Counted from the stretch's first letter, positions 42,706-56,580 are shown. The stretch is 64,000 bases of DNA from Xylocopa sonorina (GCF_050948175.1 NW_027490221.1:496001-560000); one strand, 5' to 3'. Notes: generated by a model from the sequence alone, not told the origin. Numbers and translations are program-made.

Positions 42706-45700
42706 TGAAACACAGGAATGTGATGTGATATCGCGATTTAAGAATCATTAGAATTCTATTGCTTCGATACGTAGACATCTGCAAACGCTATTTCCTAGCG
42801 AGGAAGTGTCGCATATACAGTCAATTGAAGTGTATGCGAGATATACATGACACTTCGTAATGAATATTATATCTTATCATGAAACATAGAGATGAAGTGC
42901 GATATGGCGATATATGAAGCATTAGATGTCTATTGCTTCGATACGTAGACATCTGCATACGCTTTTTCCTAGCAAGGAAGTGTCGCAATTACATTCTTTT
43001 GAAAGGAATACGAGGTATACATGACACTTCGCAAAGAATATTACATTTTATCATGAAATATAGAAATGAGATGCGATATGGCGATGTATGAAGCATTAGA
43101 ATTCTATTGCTTCGATACGTAGACATCTGCAAACTCTATTTCCTAGCAAGGAAGTGTCGCATTTACATTCTTTTGAAGTGTATGCGAGGTATTCATAACA
43201 CTGCACAATGAATATTATATCGTATCATGAAACATTAAAGTGAGATGCGATATCGCGATTTAAGAAGCTTTGGAAATCTATATCAAACGCTATTTCCTAG
43301 CAAGGAACTGTCACATTCACATTCATTTGAAGTGTATGCGAGGTATACATGACACTTTGCAATGAATATTATATATTATCATGAAACATAGATATGAGAT
43401 GCGTTATCGCGAATTAGCAAGCTTTAGAAATCTATATCTTCGATAGGTAGACATCTGCAAACGCTATTTCCTAGCAAGGAAGTGTCGCATTTACATTCTG
43501 TTGAGGTGAATACGAGGTATAAGTGACACTTCGCAATGAATACTATATCTTATCATCAAACATAGAAATGAGATGCGATATCGCGTTTTATTAAGCATTA
43601 GAACTCTATTGCTTGGATACCTAGACATGTGCAAACGCTATTGTCTAGCAAGGAAATGCCGCGTTTACATTCATTTGAAGTGTATGCGAGGTATACATGG
43701 CACTGCGCAATCAATATTATATCTTATCATGAAACATAGAAATGAGATGCGAAATCGCAATTTAAGAAGCATTAGAACTCTATTGCTACGCTACTTAGAC
43801 ATCTGCAAACGCTATTTCCTAGAAAGGAAATGCTGCATTTACATTCATTTGAAGTGCACGCGAGGTATACATGACACTTCGCAATGAATATTGTATCTTA
43901 TATCTTAGATATGACGTGCGATATCGCGTGTTAAGAAGCATTAGACTTCCATTGCTACGATACGTAGACATCTGCAAACGCTATTTCCTAGCAAGGAAGT
44001 GTCGCATTTACATTCTTTTGAAGTGTATACGAGGTATATATGACACTCCGCAATGAACATTATATCTTATCATGAGACATAGAAGTGAGATGCGATATAG
44101 CGTTTTAAGAAGCATTTGAAAGCTACTGCTACGATACGTAGACATCTGCAAACGCTATTTCCTAGGAAGGAAGTGTCGGATTTACATTCTTTTGAAGTGA
44201 ATACGAGGTATACATGACACTTCGAAATGAATTTTATACCTTATCACGAAACACAGAAAAGAGATGCTATATCCCGTTATAAGAAGCATTAGTACTCCAT
44301 TGCTTCGATACGTAGACATCTGCAAACACTATTTCCTAGCAAGGAAGTGTCGCAATTACATTCGTTTGAAGTGTATGCGAGGTATAAGTAACATTTCGCA
44401 ATGTATAATATATCTTATCATGAAACATAGAAATCAGATGAGATATCGCGTTTTAAGGAGCATTAGAACTCTATTGCTACTATTCGTAGGCATCTGCAAA
44501 CGACATTTCCTAGCATGGAAGTGTTGCATTTACATTCTTTTGAAGTGAATACGAGGTATACATGACACTTCGAAATGAATATTATACCTTATCACGAAAC
44601 ATAGAAATGAGATGCGATATCGCTATTTAAGAAACATTAGAACTCTATTGCTACGATACGTAGACATCTGCAAACGCTATTTCCTAGCATGGAAGTGTCG
44701 CATTTGCATTCTTTTGAAGTTAATACGAGGTATACATGACACTTCGCAATGAATATTGTATCTTATCTCGAAACATAGAAGTGAGATGCGATATCGCGAT
44801 TTACGAAGCACTAGAACTAGATTGCTACGATACGTAGACATCTGCAAACGTTATTTCCTAGCAAGGAAGTGTCGCATTTACATTCGTTTGAAGTGAATAC
44901 GAGGAATACATAACACTTCGCAATGTATATTATATCTTATCATGAAACATAGAAATCAGATGCGATATCTCGTTTTAAGAAGCATCATAACACTATTGAT
45001 TCGATGCGTAGACATCTGGAAATGCTATTTTCTAGCAATGAAATGACGCATTTACATTGTTCTGCAGTGTATACGAGGTAAACATAACACTTCGCAGTCA
45101 ATATTATATCTTATCATGAAACATATATATAAGATGTGACATCGTGTTTTAAGAAGAATTAGAACTCTATCGTTTCGATACGTAGACATCTGCAAACGCT
45201 ATATCCTAGCAAGGATGCGTCGCATTTACATTCTTTTGAGGTGAATACGGGGTATACACAACACTCCAAAGTGAATATTACATCTTATCATGAAACATAG
45301 AAATGACATGCGATATCGCGTCTTGAGAAGCATTAGAACCCTATTGCTACGATACGTAGACATCTGTAAAAGCTATTTCCTAGCAAGGAACTGTCGCATT
45401 TACATTCTTTTGTGGTGAATACGAGGTATACATAGCACTCCACAATGAATATTATATCTTATCATGAAACATAGATATGAGATGCGATATCGCGATTTAA
45501 GAAGCATTAGAATTCTATTGCTTCGATACGTAGAATCTGCAAACGCTATTTCCTAGCAATGAAGTGTCGCATGTACATTCAATTGAAGTGTATGCGAGAT
45601 ATACATGGCTCTTCGCAATGAATATTAGATATTATCATGAAACATAGAAATGAGAAACGGTACCGCGTTTTGAGAAGCATTAGAACTCTATTGCTTCAAT

Positions 45701-46480
45701 ACATAGACATCTGCAAACGCTTTTTCCTAGCAAGGAAGTGTCGCATTTACATTCTTTTGAAAGGAATACGAGGTATACATGACACTTCGCAAAGAATATT
45801 ACATTTTATCATGAAATATAGAAATGAGATGCGATATGGCGATTTGAGAAGCATTAGAACTCCATTGCTTCGATAAGTAGACATCTGCAAACGCTATTTC
45901 CTAGCAAGGAGGTGTCGCATTTACATTCATTTGAAGTGTATGCGAGGTATACATGACACTAAGCAATGAATATTATATACTATCATGAAACATAGAAATG
46001 AGAAACGATGTCGAGTTTTGAGAAGCATTAGAGCACTAATGCTACGATACGTAGACATCTACAAACGCAATTTCCTAGCAAGGAAGTGTCGCATTTACCT
46101 TCTTTTGAAGTGAATACGAGGTATACATAACACTGCACAATGGATATTATATCTTATCATGAAACATAGAAATGAGATGCGATATGGCGATTTAAGAAGC
46201 ATTAGAACTCTAATGCTACGATACGTAGACATCTGCAAACTCTATTTCCTGGCAAGGAAGTGTCGCATTTACATTCTTTTGAAGTGAATTCGAGGTATAC
46301 ATGACACTTCGCAATGAAAATTATATCTTATCATGAAACATGGAAATGAGATGCGATTTCTCGTTTGAAGAAGCATTAGAAATCTATTGCTTCGATACGT
46401 GGACATCTGCAATCGCTGTTTCCTTGCAAGGAAGTGTCGCATTTACATTCTTTTGAAGTGTATGCGAGGTATACATAACA

Positions 46481-47815
46481 CTGCAAAATGGATATTATAT
46501 CTTATCATGAAACATAGAAATGAGATGCGATATCGCGATTTCAGAAGCATTAGAAAACTATTGCTTCAATACGTAGGCATCTGCAAACGCTATTTCCTAG
46601 CAAGGAAGTGTCGCATTAACATTCTTTCGAAGTGAATACGTGGTATACATAACAATCCACAATGAATACTATATCTTATCATTAAACATAGAGAAGGAAT
46701 GCGATATCCCGTTATAAGAAGCATTAGAACCCTATTGCTTCGATACGTAGACATCTGTAAACGCTAACTCCAAGCAAGGAAGTGTCGCATTTACATTCTT
46801 TTGAAGTGAATACGAGGTGTACTTAACACTCCACAAGGAATATTATATATCATCATGAAACATAGAAATGAGATGCGATATGACGATCTAAGAAGCATTA
46901 GAATTCTATTGCTTCTATACGTAGACATCTGCAAACGCTACTTCCTAGCAAGGAAATGTCGCATTTAATTCATTTTAAGTATATGCGAGGAATACGTGAC
47001 ACTTCGCTATGAATATTATATATTATAAAGAAACATAGAAATGAGAAGCGATATCGCGTTTTGAGAAGATATAGAACTCTAATGCCACGATACGTAGACA
47101 TCTTCAAACGCTATTTCCTAACAAGGAAGTGTCGCATTTACATTCATTTGAAGTATAGACGAGATATACATAACACTGCACAATGAATATTATATCTTAT
47201 CATGAAACATAGAAATGAGATGCGATATCGCGATTTAAGAAGCTTTAGAACTCTATTGCTTCGATACCTAGACATCAGCAAACGCTATTTCCTAGCCAGG
47301 AAGTGTCGCATTTACATTATTTTGAATTGAATACGAGGTATACTTAACACTTTGCAATGAATATTATATCTTATCACGAAACATAGAAATGAGATGCGAC
47401 ATCTCCTATTAAGAACCATTAGGACTCGTTTGCTTCGATACGTAGACATCTGCAAACGCTACTTCCTAGCAAGGAAGTGTCGCATTTACATTCTTCTGAT
47501 GTGAATGCGAGGTATACATAACACTGCACAATGATTATTATATCTTATCATGAAACATAGAAGTGAGATGCGATATCGCGATTTAAGAAGATTTTGAACT
47601 CTATTGCTTCGATACGTAGATATCTGCAAACACTATTTCCTAGCAAAGAACTGTCGCATTCACATTCATTTGAAGTGTATGCCAGGTATACATGACACTT
47701 CGCAATGAATATTATATATTATCATGAAACATAGATATTGGATGCGATATCGCGAATTAGCAAGCTTTAGAAATCTATAGCTTCGATACGTAGACTTCTG
47801 CAAACGCTATTTCCT
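46481..47815 (+). repeat. Multi-monomer block copied at 49264-50260 with monomer losses
   Basis: CTGCAAAATG at 46481 matches 49264 (offset 2783, 16 monomers). The TATATGCGAGGAATAC segment at 46980 matches 49589 (15 monomers). AGCTTTAGAA at 47241 matches 49676 (offset 2435, 14 monomers). The stepwise fall shows that one copy gained or lost a monomer twice since duplication. Confidence 0.8.
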
Positions 47816-47840
47816 AGCAAGGAAGCGTCGCATTTACATT

Positions 47841-48640
47841 CTTTTGATAGGAATACGAGGTATACATGACACTTCGCATTGAATATTATATCTTATCATG
47901 AATCATAGAAATGAGATGCGATATCGCGATTTAAGAAGCATTAGATCCCTATTGCTAAGATACGTAGGCATCTGCATACGCTATTTCCTGGCAAGGACGT
48001 GTCGCGTTTACATTATTTTGAAGTGAATACGAGGTATACATAACACTCCACAATGAATATTATAACTTATCATGAAACATAGAAATTAGATGTAATATGG
48101 CGATTTAAGAAGCATTAGAACCCTATTGCTTCGATACGTAGACATCTGCAAACGCAACATCCTAGGAAGGAAGTGTCGCATTTACATTCTTTTGATAGGA
48201 ATACGAGGTATACATGACACTTCGCAATGAATATCATATCTTATCATGAATCATAGAAATGAGATGCGATATCGCGATTTAAGAAGCATTAGATCCCTAT
48301 TGCTACGATACGTAGGCATCTGCATACGCTATTTCCTGGCAAGGACGTGTCGCGTTTACATTATTTTGAAGTGAATACGAGGTATACATAACACTCCACA
48401 ATGAATATTATAACTTATCATGAAACATAGAAATTAGATGTAATATGGCGATTTAAGTAGCATTAGAACCCTATTGCTTCGATACGTAGACATCTGCAAA
48501 CGCAACATCCTAGGAAGGAAGTGTCGCATTTACATTCTTTTGATAGGAATACGAGGTATACATGACACTTCGCAATGAATATTATATCTTATCATGAATC
48601 ATAGAAATGAGATGCGATATCGCGATTTAAGAAGCATTAG
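47841..48640 (+). repeat. Two-monomer (348-bp) higher-order repeat
   Basis: CTTTTGATAG recurs at 47841, 48189 and 48537, exactly 348 bp apart, each followed by the same variant series (TTAGATCCCTATTGC, CCTGGCAAGGACGTG, ATTATAACTTATC, CGCAACATCCTAGG). There are two full copies and part of a third. Confidence 0.88.
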
Positions 48641-51600
48641 ATCTCTATTGCATCGATACGTAGACATCTGTCAACGCTATTTCCTAGCACGGAAGTGCCG
48701 AATTTAAATTCGTTTGAAGTGTATGTGAGGTATACATGACACTTCGCAATGAATATTATATCTTATCATGAGACATAGAAGTTAGATGCGATTTCGCGTT
48801 TTAAGATGCATTAGAACTCTATTGCTACGATACGTAGACATCTGCAAACGACATTTCCTAGCAAGGAAGTGTCGCATTAACATTCTTTTGAAGTGATTAC
48901 GAGGTATACATGACACTTCGCAATGAAGTTTATATCTTATCATGAAACATAGAAATGAGATGCGATATCGCGTTTTAAGAAGCATTTGAAATCTGTTGCT
49001 ACGATACGTAGACATCTGCAAACGCTATTTCCTTGCATGGAAGTGACGCATTTACATTTCTTTGAGGTGAATACGAGGTATACATGACACTACGCAATGA
49101 ATATTATATACTGTCATGAAACATAGAAATGAGAAACGATGTCGCGTTTTGAGAAGGATTAGAGCACTAATGCTACAATACGTAGACATCTGCAAACGCT
49201 ATTTCCTAGCAAGGAAGTGTCGCATTTACATTCTTTTGAGGTGAACACGAGGTATACATAACACTGCAAAATGGATATTATATCTTATCATGAAACATAG
49301 AAATGAGATGCGATATCGCGATTTCAGAAGCATTAGAAAACTATTGCTTCAATGCGTAGGCATCTGCAAACGCTATTTCCTAGCAAGGAAGTGTCGCATT
49401 AACATTCTTTCGAAGTGAATACGTGGTATACATAACAATCCACAATGAATACTATATCTTATCATTAAACATAGAAAAGGAATGCGATATCCCGTTATAA
49501 GAAGCATTAGAACTCTATTGCTTCGATACGTAGACATCTGCAAACGCTATTTCCAAGCATGGAAGTGTCGCATTTAATTCATTTTAAGTATATGCGAGGA
49601 ATACATGACACTTCGCTATGAATATTATATATTATAAAGAAACATAGAAATGAGATGCGATATCGCGTTTTGAGAAGCTTTAGAACTCTATTGCTTCGAT
49701 ACCTAGACATCAGCAAACGCTATTTCCTAGCCAGGATGTGTCGCATTTACATTATTTTGAATTGAATACGAGGTATACTTAACACTTTGCAATGAATATT
49801 ATATCTTATCACGAAACATAGAAATGAGATGCGACATCTCCTTTTAAGAACCATTAGGACTCGTTTGCTTCGATACGTAGACATCTGCAAACGCTACTTC
49901 CTAGCAAGGAAGTGTCGCATTTGCATTCTTCTGATGTGAATGCGAGGTATACATAACACTGCACAATGATTATTATATCTTATCATGAAACATAGAAGTG
50001 AGATGCGATATCGCGATTTAAGAAGATTTTGAACTCTATTGCTTCGATACGTAGATATCTGCAAACACTATTTCCTAGCAAAGAACTGTCGCATTCACAT
50101 TCATTTGAAGTGTATGCCAGGTATACATGACACTTCGCAATGAATATTATATATTATCATGAAACATAGATATTGGATGCGATATCGCGAATTAGCAAGC
50201 TTTAGAAATCTATAGCTTCGATACGTAGACATCTGCAAACGCTATTTCCTAGCAAGGAAGCGTCGCACTTACATTCTGTAGAAGTGAATACGAGGTATAC
50301 ATAACAATCCACAATGAATATTATATATTATCATGGAACATAGTAATGAGTAGCGATATCGCGTCTTGAGAAGCATTAGAAATCTAATGCTACGATACGT
50401 AGACATCTGCAAACGCTATTTCTTGGCAAGGAAGTGTCGCATTTACATACTTTCGAAGTGAATACGAAGAATACATAACACTCCACAATGAATATTATAT
50501 CTTATGATGAAACATAGGAATGAGATGCGATATCGCTATTTAAGAAGCATTTCATCTCTATTGCTTCGATTCGTAGACATGTGCAAACGCTACTACCTTG
50601 CAAGGAAGTGTCGCATTTACATTCTTTTGAAGTGAATACAACGTATACATGACACTTCGCAATGAATATTATTACTTAACATGAAACATGAAATTGCATG
50701 CGATATCGCGTTTTAAGAAGCGTGAGAACTCTATTGCTACGATACGGAGACATCTGCAATCGCTATATCCTAGCAAGGTATTGTCACATTTACATTCTTT
50801 TGAAGTGAATACGAGATATACATAACACTGCAAAATGAATGCTATATCTTATCATGAGACATAGAAATGAGATGCGATATCGCGTTTTAAGAAGCATTAG
50901 AACTTTATTGCTTCGGTAAGTAGACAACTGCAAACGCTACTTCCTAGCAAGGAAGTATCGCAATTACATTCATTTGAAGTGTATGCGTGGTATACATGAC
51001 ACTACGCAATGAATATTATATACTATCATGAAACATAGAAAGGAGAAACGATGTCGCGTTTTGAGAAGCATTAAAGCACTAATGCTACGATACGTAGACA
51101 TCTGCAGACGTTATTTCCTAGCAAGAAAGTGTCGCATTTACATTCTTTTGAAGTGAATACGAGGTATACATAACACTGCACAGTGAATATTGTATCTTAT
51201 CATGAAACATAGAAATGAGATGCGATATGGCGATTTAAGAAGCATTAGAACTCTATTGCTTCGATACATAGACATCTGCAAACGCTACTTCCTAGCAAGG
51301 AAGTGTCGCGTTTACATTCTTTTGAAGTGAATACGAGGTATACATAACACTCCACAATGAATATTATATCTTATCATGAAACATAGAGGTGAGATGCGAT
51401 ATCGCGTTTTAAGAAGCATTAGAACTCTCTTGCTACGATACGTAGATATCTGCAAACGCTATTTCCTAGCATGGAAGTGTCGCACTTACATTCCATTGAA
51501 GTGAATACGAGGTATGCATGATACTTCGCAATGGATATTATATCTTATCATGAAACATAGAAGTGTGATGCGATATCGCGTTTTAAAAAGCATTAGAACC

Positions 51601-54007
51601 CTATTGCTACGATACGTAGACATCTGCAAACAATATTTCCTAGCATGCAAGTGTCGAATTTACATTCTTTTGAAGAGAGTGCGAGGTATACATGACACTT
51701 CGCAATGAATATTATATTTTATCATGAAACACAGAAGTGACATGCGATATCGCGTTTTAAGAAGCATTAGAACTCTATTGCTACGATACGTAGCCATCTG
51801 CAAACAATATTTCCTAGCAAGGAAGTGTCGCATTTACATTCTTTTGAAATGAATACGAGGTATACATAACAGTCCATAATGATTATTATATCTTATTACG
51901 AAACATAGAAATGAAATACGACTTCTCGTTTTAAGAAGCATTAGAACTCTATTGCTACGATGCGTAGACATCTGCAAACAATATTTCCTAGCAAGGAAGT
52001 GTCGCATTTACATTTTTTTGAAGTGAATACGAGATATACTTGACACATCGCAGTGAGTATTATATCTTATCATGAAACATAGGAATGAGATGCGATATCG
52101 CGATTTAAGAAGCACTAGAACTCTATTGCTACGATGCGTAAACATCTGCAAACGTTATTTCCTACCAAGGTAGTGTCGCATTTACATTCATTTGGAGTGA
52201 ATACGAGGTATACATAACATTCCACAATGAATATTATATCTTATTACGAAACATAGAAATGAAATGCGACATCTCGTTTTAAGAAGCACTAGAACTCTAT
52301 TGCTACGATACGTTGACATCTGCAAACGCTTTCTCCTAGCATGGAAGTGTCGCATTTACATTCTTTTGAAGTGAATACGAGGTATACATGACACTTCGCA
52401 TAAATATTTTGTTTTATCATAAAACATAGAAGTGAGATGCGATATCGCGTTTTAAGAAGCATTAGAACTCCATTGCTACGATACGTAGACATCTGCAAGC
52501 GCTATTTAATCCCAAGGAAGTTTCGCATTTACATTCTCTTGAAGCGAATACGAGGTATACATGACACTTCGCAATGAATTTTATATCTTATCATGAAACA
52601 TAGAAATGAGATGCGATATCGCGTTTTAGAAGCACTAGAACCCAGTTGCTACGATACGTAGACATCTGGAAACACTATTCCCTAGCAAGGAAGTGTCGCA
52701 TTTACACCATTTTGAAGTGAATATGACGTATACCTACGTCTCCACAATGAATATTATATCTTATCATGAAACATAGAAATGGGATGCTATATCGCGATTT
52801 AAAATGCATTAGAACTCTATTGCTTCGATACGCAGACTTCTGGAAACGCTATTTCCTTGCAAGGAAGTGTCGCATTTACATATCTTTGAATTGAATACGA
52901 GGAATACATAACACTTCGCAATGAATATTATATCCTATCATGAGACATAGAAATGAGATGCTATATCGCGATTTAAGAAGCATTAGAACCCTACAGCTTC
53001 GATACGTAGACATCTGCAAACGCTACTTCCTAGCAAGGAAGTGTCTCCTTCTCATTCATTTCAAGTGTATATGAGGTATACATGACACTTCGCAATGAAT
53101 ATTATATCTTATAATGAGACATAGAAATCAGACGCTATATCGCGTTTTGAGAAGCCGTTGAACTCTATTGCCACGATAGGTACATATCTGGAGACTCTAT
53201 TTCCCAGCAAGGAAGTGTCGCATTTACATCCGTTTGAAATGTAGACGAGGAATACATAACACATCGCAATCAATACTATATCTTACCATGACACGTAGAA
53301 ATGTGATGCGATATCTCGTTTCAAGAAGCTTTAAGACTCTATTGCTTCGTTACGTAGATATCTGCAAGAGCTATTTCCTAGCAAGGAAGTGTCGCATTTA
53401 TATTATTTTGAAGTGAATGCGATGTACACCTAAGTCTCCACAATGAATATTATATCTTATCATGAAACATAGAAATGAGATGCGATATCGCGTTTTGAGA
53501 AGCATTAGAACTCTATTGCTTCGATACGTAGATATCTGGAAACGCTATTTCCCAGCAAGGAAGTGTCGCATTTACATTCTTTTGATGTGAATACGAGGTA
53601 TACATAACACTGCACAATGAATATTATATCTTATCATGAAACATAGAAATGAGATGCGATATCGTGTTTTAAGAAACATTAGAACTCTATTGCTTCGATG
53701 CGTAGACATCTGGAAACGTAATTCCCTAGAAAGGAAGTGTTGCATTTGCATTCTCTTGAGAGGAATACGGTGTATACATGATACTTCGCAATGAATATTA
53801 TATCTTATGGTGAAACATAGAAATGAGATTGGATATGGCGTTTCAAGAAGCATTAGAGCTCTATTTCTTCGATACGTAGATATCTGAAAACCTTATTCCC
53901 TAGCAAGGAAGTGTCGCATTTACATTCATTTGAGGTGAATACGAGGTATCACGTCCGGTGAAACTATTTTCCGCTGCTCCGGAGGCTTTACGACACGAGC
54001 CTATTTT

Positions 54008-54469
54008 TCAGTAATTCGGTTCGCGGGATCGCGTTAAGACCGTGTCCGTCAATTTCGGCTGACGCGACACTAGCGAAATCACTCGCGATAATAAGGGAAT
54101 GACCCTATCTTTCGATGACTTCTCTCGATTTGTACGTAGAAACGGCGTGGAGGATCTTTCGCTGGGATCGTAGCGGATTTCGTTCTGTTGGCTGCTACGG
54201 AAATCTCGATCAGTCGCCAGCGAAGAGGAGGACGGCGGTCGGAATTCAGCGATGATGCTGAATGTGGCAGAATCGGAGTGATGCGTCGTGGTGTCTGGAT
54301 CGGAAGCGTGTACGGTCGTTTCGGAAAGCGGCGTCTGGGCTGGTGCGAAGGCAGTTTGCTGGTATACGAGGACTCTCGGAATGCCCTCCAAATATTCACG
54401 CACAAGTGATCCTATGAAATTCTTCCTACTCGCACGTCGCGTTCTTCGCAAACCGGAAGCACGATTCAT
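54008..54469 (-). CDS. LTR-internal small basic ORF (153 aa), family II
   Basis: The longest version of the LTR leader ORF. It begins MNRASGLRR, with a basic block TRRASRKNF...LVREYL at about residues 10-27 matching family I, then a Ser/Thr-rich middle and a basic C-terminal part. The homologue in the sister LTR at 5376 is cut by TAG after LVREYL. Compared with family I, the block shows synonymous third-base changes (AAT/AAC, CTT/CTC, GTG/GTA, TAT/TAC). It is a coding candidate in the 5' leader with unknown function. The later part of this frame passes the donor-like site, so it may not all be translated. Confidence 0.4.
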   Translation of the reverse strand: MNRASGLRRTRRASRKNFIGSLVREYLEGIPRVLVYQQTAFAPAQTPLSETTVHASDPDTTTHHSDSATFSIIAEFRPPSSSSLATDRDFRSSQQNEIRYDPSERSSTPFLRTNREKSSKDRVIPLLSRVISLVSRQPKLTDTVLTRSREPNY

Positions 54470-55144
54470 TCACCAGGTTTTTCTGTACTTTCGACTAAGA
54501 TCTGAAGGGTAAGCGGTGGTCTCAACGTCACAAAGCCGATTTCTATACTCCTTCAATTTGATGAAGATCAACCCCAGTTGTATGGAAGAACCCGTGGAAG
54601 AATTCGTAGTTAAATGTAATGTTAAAAGTAGAACTAGTATTATAAACACTTGATAAAATTAATGGATGTGGAAATAGTAGACTTGCTAAAAGAACTTGTA
54701 CTTGGATATAGTAATAGTAAAAATAAAATATATTCTAGGTTTAAAGTATATAATAACTGGAATTATTCTAAGTCTAAGACTAAGTTAGAATGGAAATAGA
54801 AATACGATGCCTGAACCCTACATTGAGGTGGCTAACGATCTAGAACTAGAGGTTTCGACTCCTCGGTAGGAGATCTCGAGTCAGAGTGTGTGCTCTGGAG
54901 ACGCGTCTCTGACCTCCTCGGTTCGCGGGGCGCTACGGCCGCGGACGCTCGTGGTAGGGAGATCGCAGTTCCGCGACTGGGGGACTCGCGTCTCGAGGCG
55001 GAGAGCGCGCGGTCCAGCGAGTGGGGACCCGCGGCTCGTGGTGGGGCTAGCGGCGCATGCCGCTGGCCGGACGCATCTTACTTAGTGTAACTTAGATCTA
55101 AGAATTCTCATATATGCGTCATGATATGGTATGTATGTCCTAGC

Positions 55145-55530
55145 TTAGAAGTAATATATAGGGTCTAGCAGATCCTGTTCCCGGAATTGGAAAAGACCCC
55201 ATTCAGGTGATGGGCTGCGGCTACGTCTTCCTGCAGGACGGAACCCTCGGTGCGAGGGAGATAGGGCTGCCCGTCCTTGGTGCGGGCGAGACAGGTATAA
55301 TCGGTGGTGCGAGTGAGACACTGGTGCCCGGTACGAGCGAGACAGGTATACTCGGCGGTGCGAGTGAGGCAGCGGAACTCGGTGTGAGTGAGCGCGTGCA
55401 GGTATGCGCGCGCGAACACTTCCAGTTGCTGGTTCTGCAGGCGAGTTTGGCTGGTTGCATGCGTCCAGGGGTTGATGCTGGGGGGTGCGAGGAGGTTGAT
55501 GGGTGGCAGGCGGTACGCCTGACGTCACAA
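55145..55530 (-). CDS. U3-encoded open frame (pol-tail homologue), family II solo LTR
   Basis: Open for about 128 codons from the LTR 5' terminus. It begins VTSGVPPATHQPP, then Ser/His/Arg/Tyr repeats from the minisatellite, ending PIYYF with the stop at the TATA-like sequence (CTATATATTAC on the minus strand, near 55155). The counterpart in the element at 36159 is in frame with pol and ends PKYYF. Border and end peptides are both conserved although the middle has diverged. Confidence 0.4.
55248..55405. repeat. Minisatellite inside family II solo LTR
   Basis: 24/48-bp units with GGTGCGAG, GCGAGACAGG and GTATACTCGG, the same array as at 6525-6685 with few differences. Confidence 0.7.
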
Positions 55531-56580
55531 AATGCGACACTTCCTTTCTAGGAAGTTACGTTCCCAGATATCTCTGTATCGAAGCTATATAGAGTTCTAA
55601 TTCTCCTTAAAGCGAGATATCGCACCTCATCTCTATGTCTCATGATAAGATATAATATTCATTGCGAGGTGTTATGTATTCCTCGTCTACACTTCAAATG
55701 AACGTAAATGCGACACTTCCTTTCTAGGAAATAGCCTCTCCAGATATCTACGTATCGTAGCAATAGAGTTCTAATGCTTCTTATAACGCGATATCGCATC
55801 TCATTTCTATGTTTCATGAAAAGATATAATATTCATTGCGAATTGTCGTGTATACCACGGATTCACATCAAAAGAATGTAAATGCGACACTACCGTGCTA
55901 GGAAGTAGCGTCTCCAGATATCTACGAATCGTAGCAATAGAGTTCCAATGCTTCTTAAAACTCGATATCCCATCTGATTTCTATATTTCATGATAAGATA
56001 TAATATCCATTGCGAAGTGTCACTTATTCCACATATTCACTTCAAATGAATGTAAATGCGACACTTACTTGCTAGGAAATAGCGTTTGCAGTTGTCTCCG
56101 TATCGAAACAATAGAGTTCTAATGCCTCTTAAGTCGCGATACCGCATCTCATTTCTATGTTTCGTGATAAGATATAATATTCATTGCGAAGTGCCATGTA
56201 TACCTCGTATTCACTTCAAATGAATGTAAATGCGACACTTCCATGCTAGGAAAAAGAGTTTGCAGATGTCTACGTATCGTAGGAATAGAGTTCTAATGCT
56301 TCTTAAAACGAGATGTCGCATTTCATTTCTATGTTTCGTGATAAGATATAATATTCATTGTGTAATGTTATGTATACCTCGTATTCACTTTAATGGAATG
56401 TAAGTGCGACAATTCCTTGCTAGGAAATAACATTTGCAGGTGTCTACGCATCGTAGCAATAGAGCTCTAGTGCTCCTTAAATCGCGATATCGCATCTCAC
56501 TTCTATGTTTCGAGATAAGATATAATATTCATTGCGAAGTGTCATGTATACCTCGTATTCACTTCAACAGAATGTAAATG

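Larger units (their letters stand above)
41304..53946 (+). repeat. 174-bp satellite array S5, forward orientation
   Basis: The longest array, about 73 monomers. Many have GATATGGCGATTTAAG and CACTGCACAATG, as in S3. It contains several shared blocks: 42010-42705 repeats at 45465-46160; 46481-47815 repeats at 49264-50260 with two monomers missing; a dimer unit at 47841-48600. One monomer near 43280 lacks about 20 bp. From about 51400 the monomers change to the CTACGATACGTAG type, as in S1. The monomer next to the LTR at 53947 carries ATTTCTTCG, GATATCTG and CCTTATT, as at 5290-5330. No gene is visible in the 12.6 kb. Confidence 0.97.
53947..55529 (-). mobile_element. Solo LTR of Ty3/gypsy-type family II, complete
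   Basis: A 1583-bp LTR on the minus strand, from TGTGACGTCAGGCGTACCGCC (right end) to GGACGTGATA (left end, terminal CA changed to TA). It is a close relative of 5376-6777 and retains what that copy has lost. The satellite is forward on the left and reverse on the right. Direct flanks CGAGG and AAATG do not match. It carries the basic ORF, a donor-like site now reading AAAG/ATAGGG (GT lost) and the U3 open frame. Confidence 0.92.

Noticed and set aside
36159..55529. The elements at 36159 and 53947 as a second inverted pair that flipped S5
   Set aside because: Exchanging their inner flanks (ATAT at 41304 and CGAGG at 53946) does not restore a continuous monomer or a matching target-site duplication, so I do not claim it.
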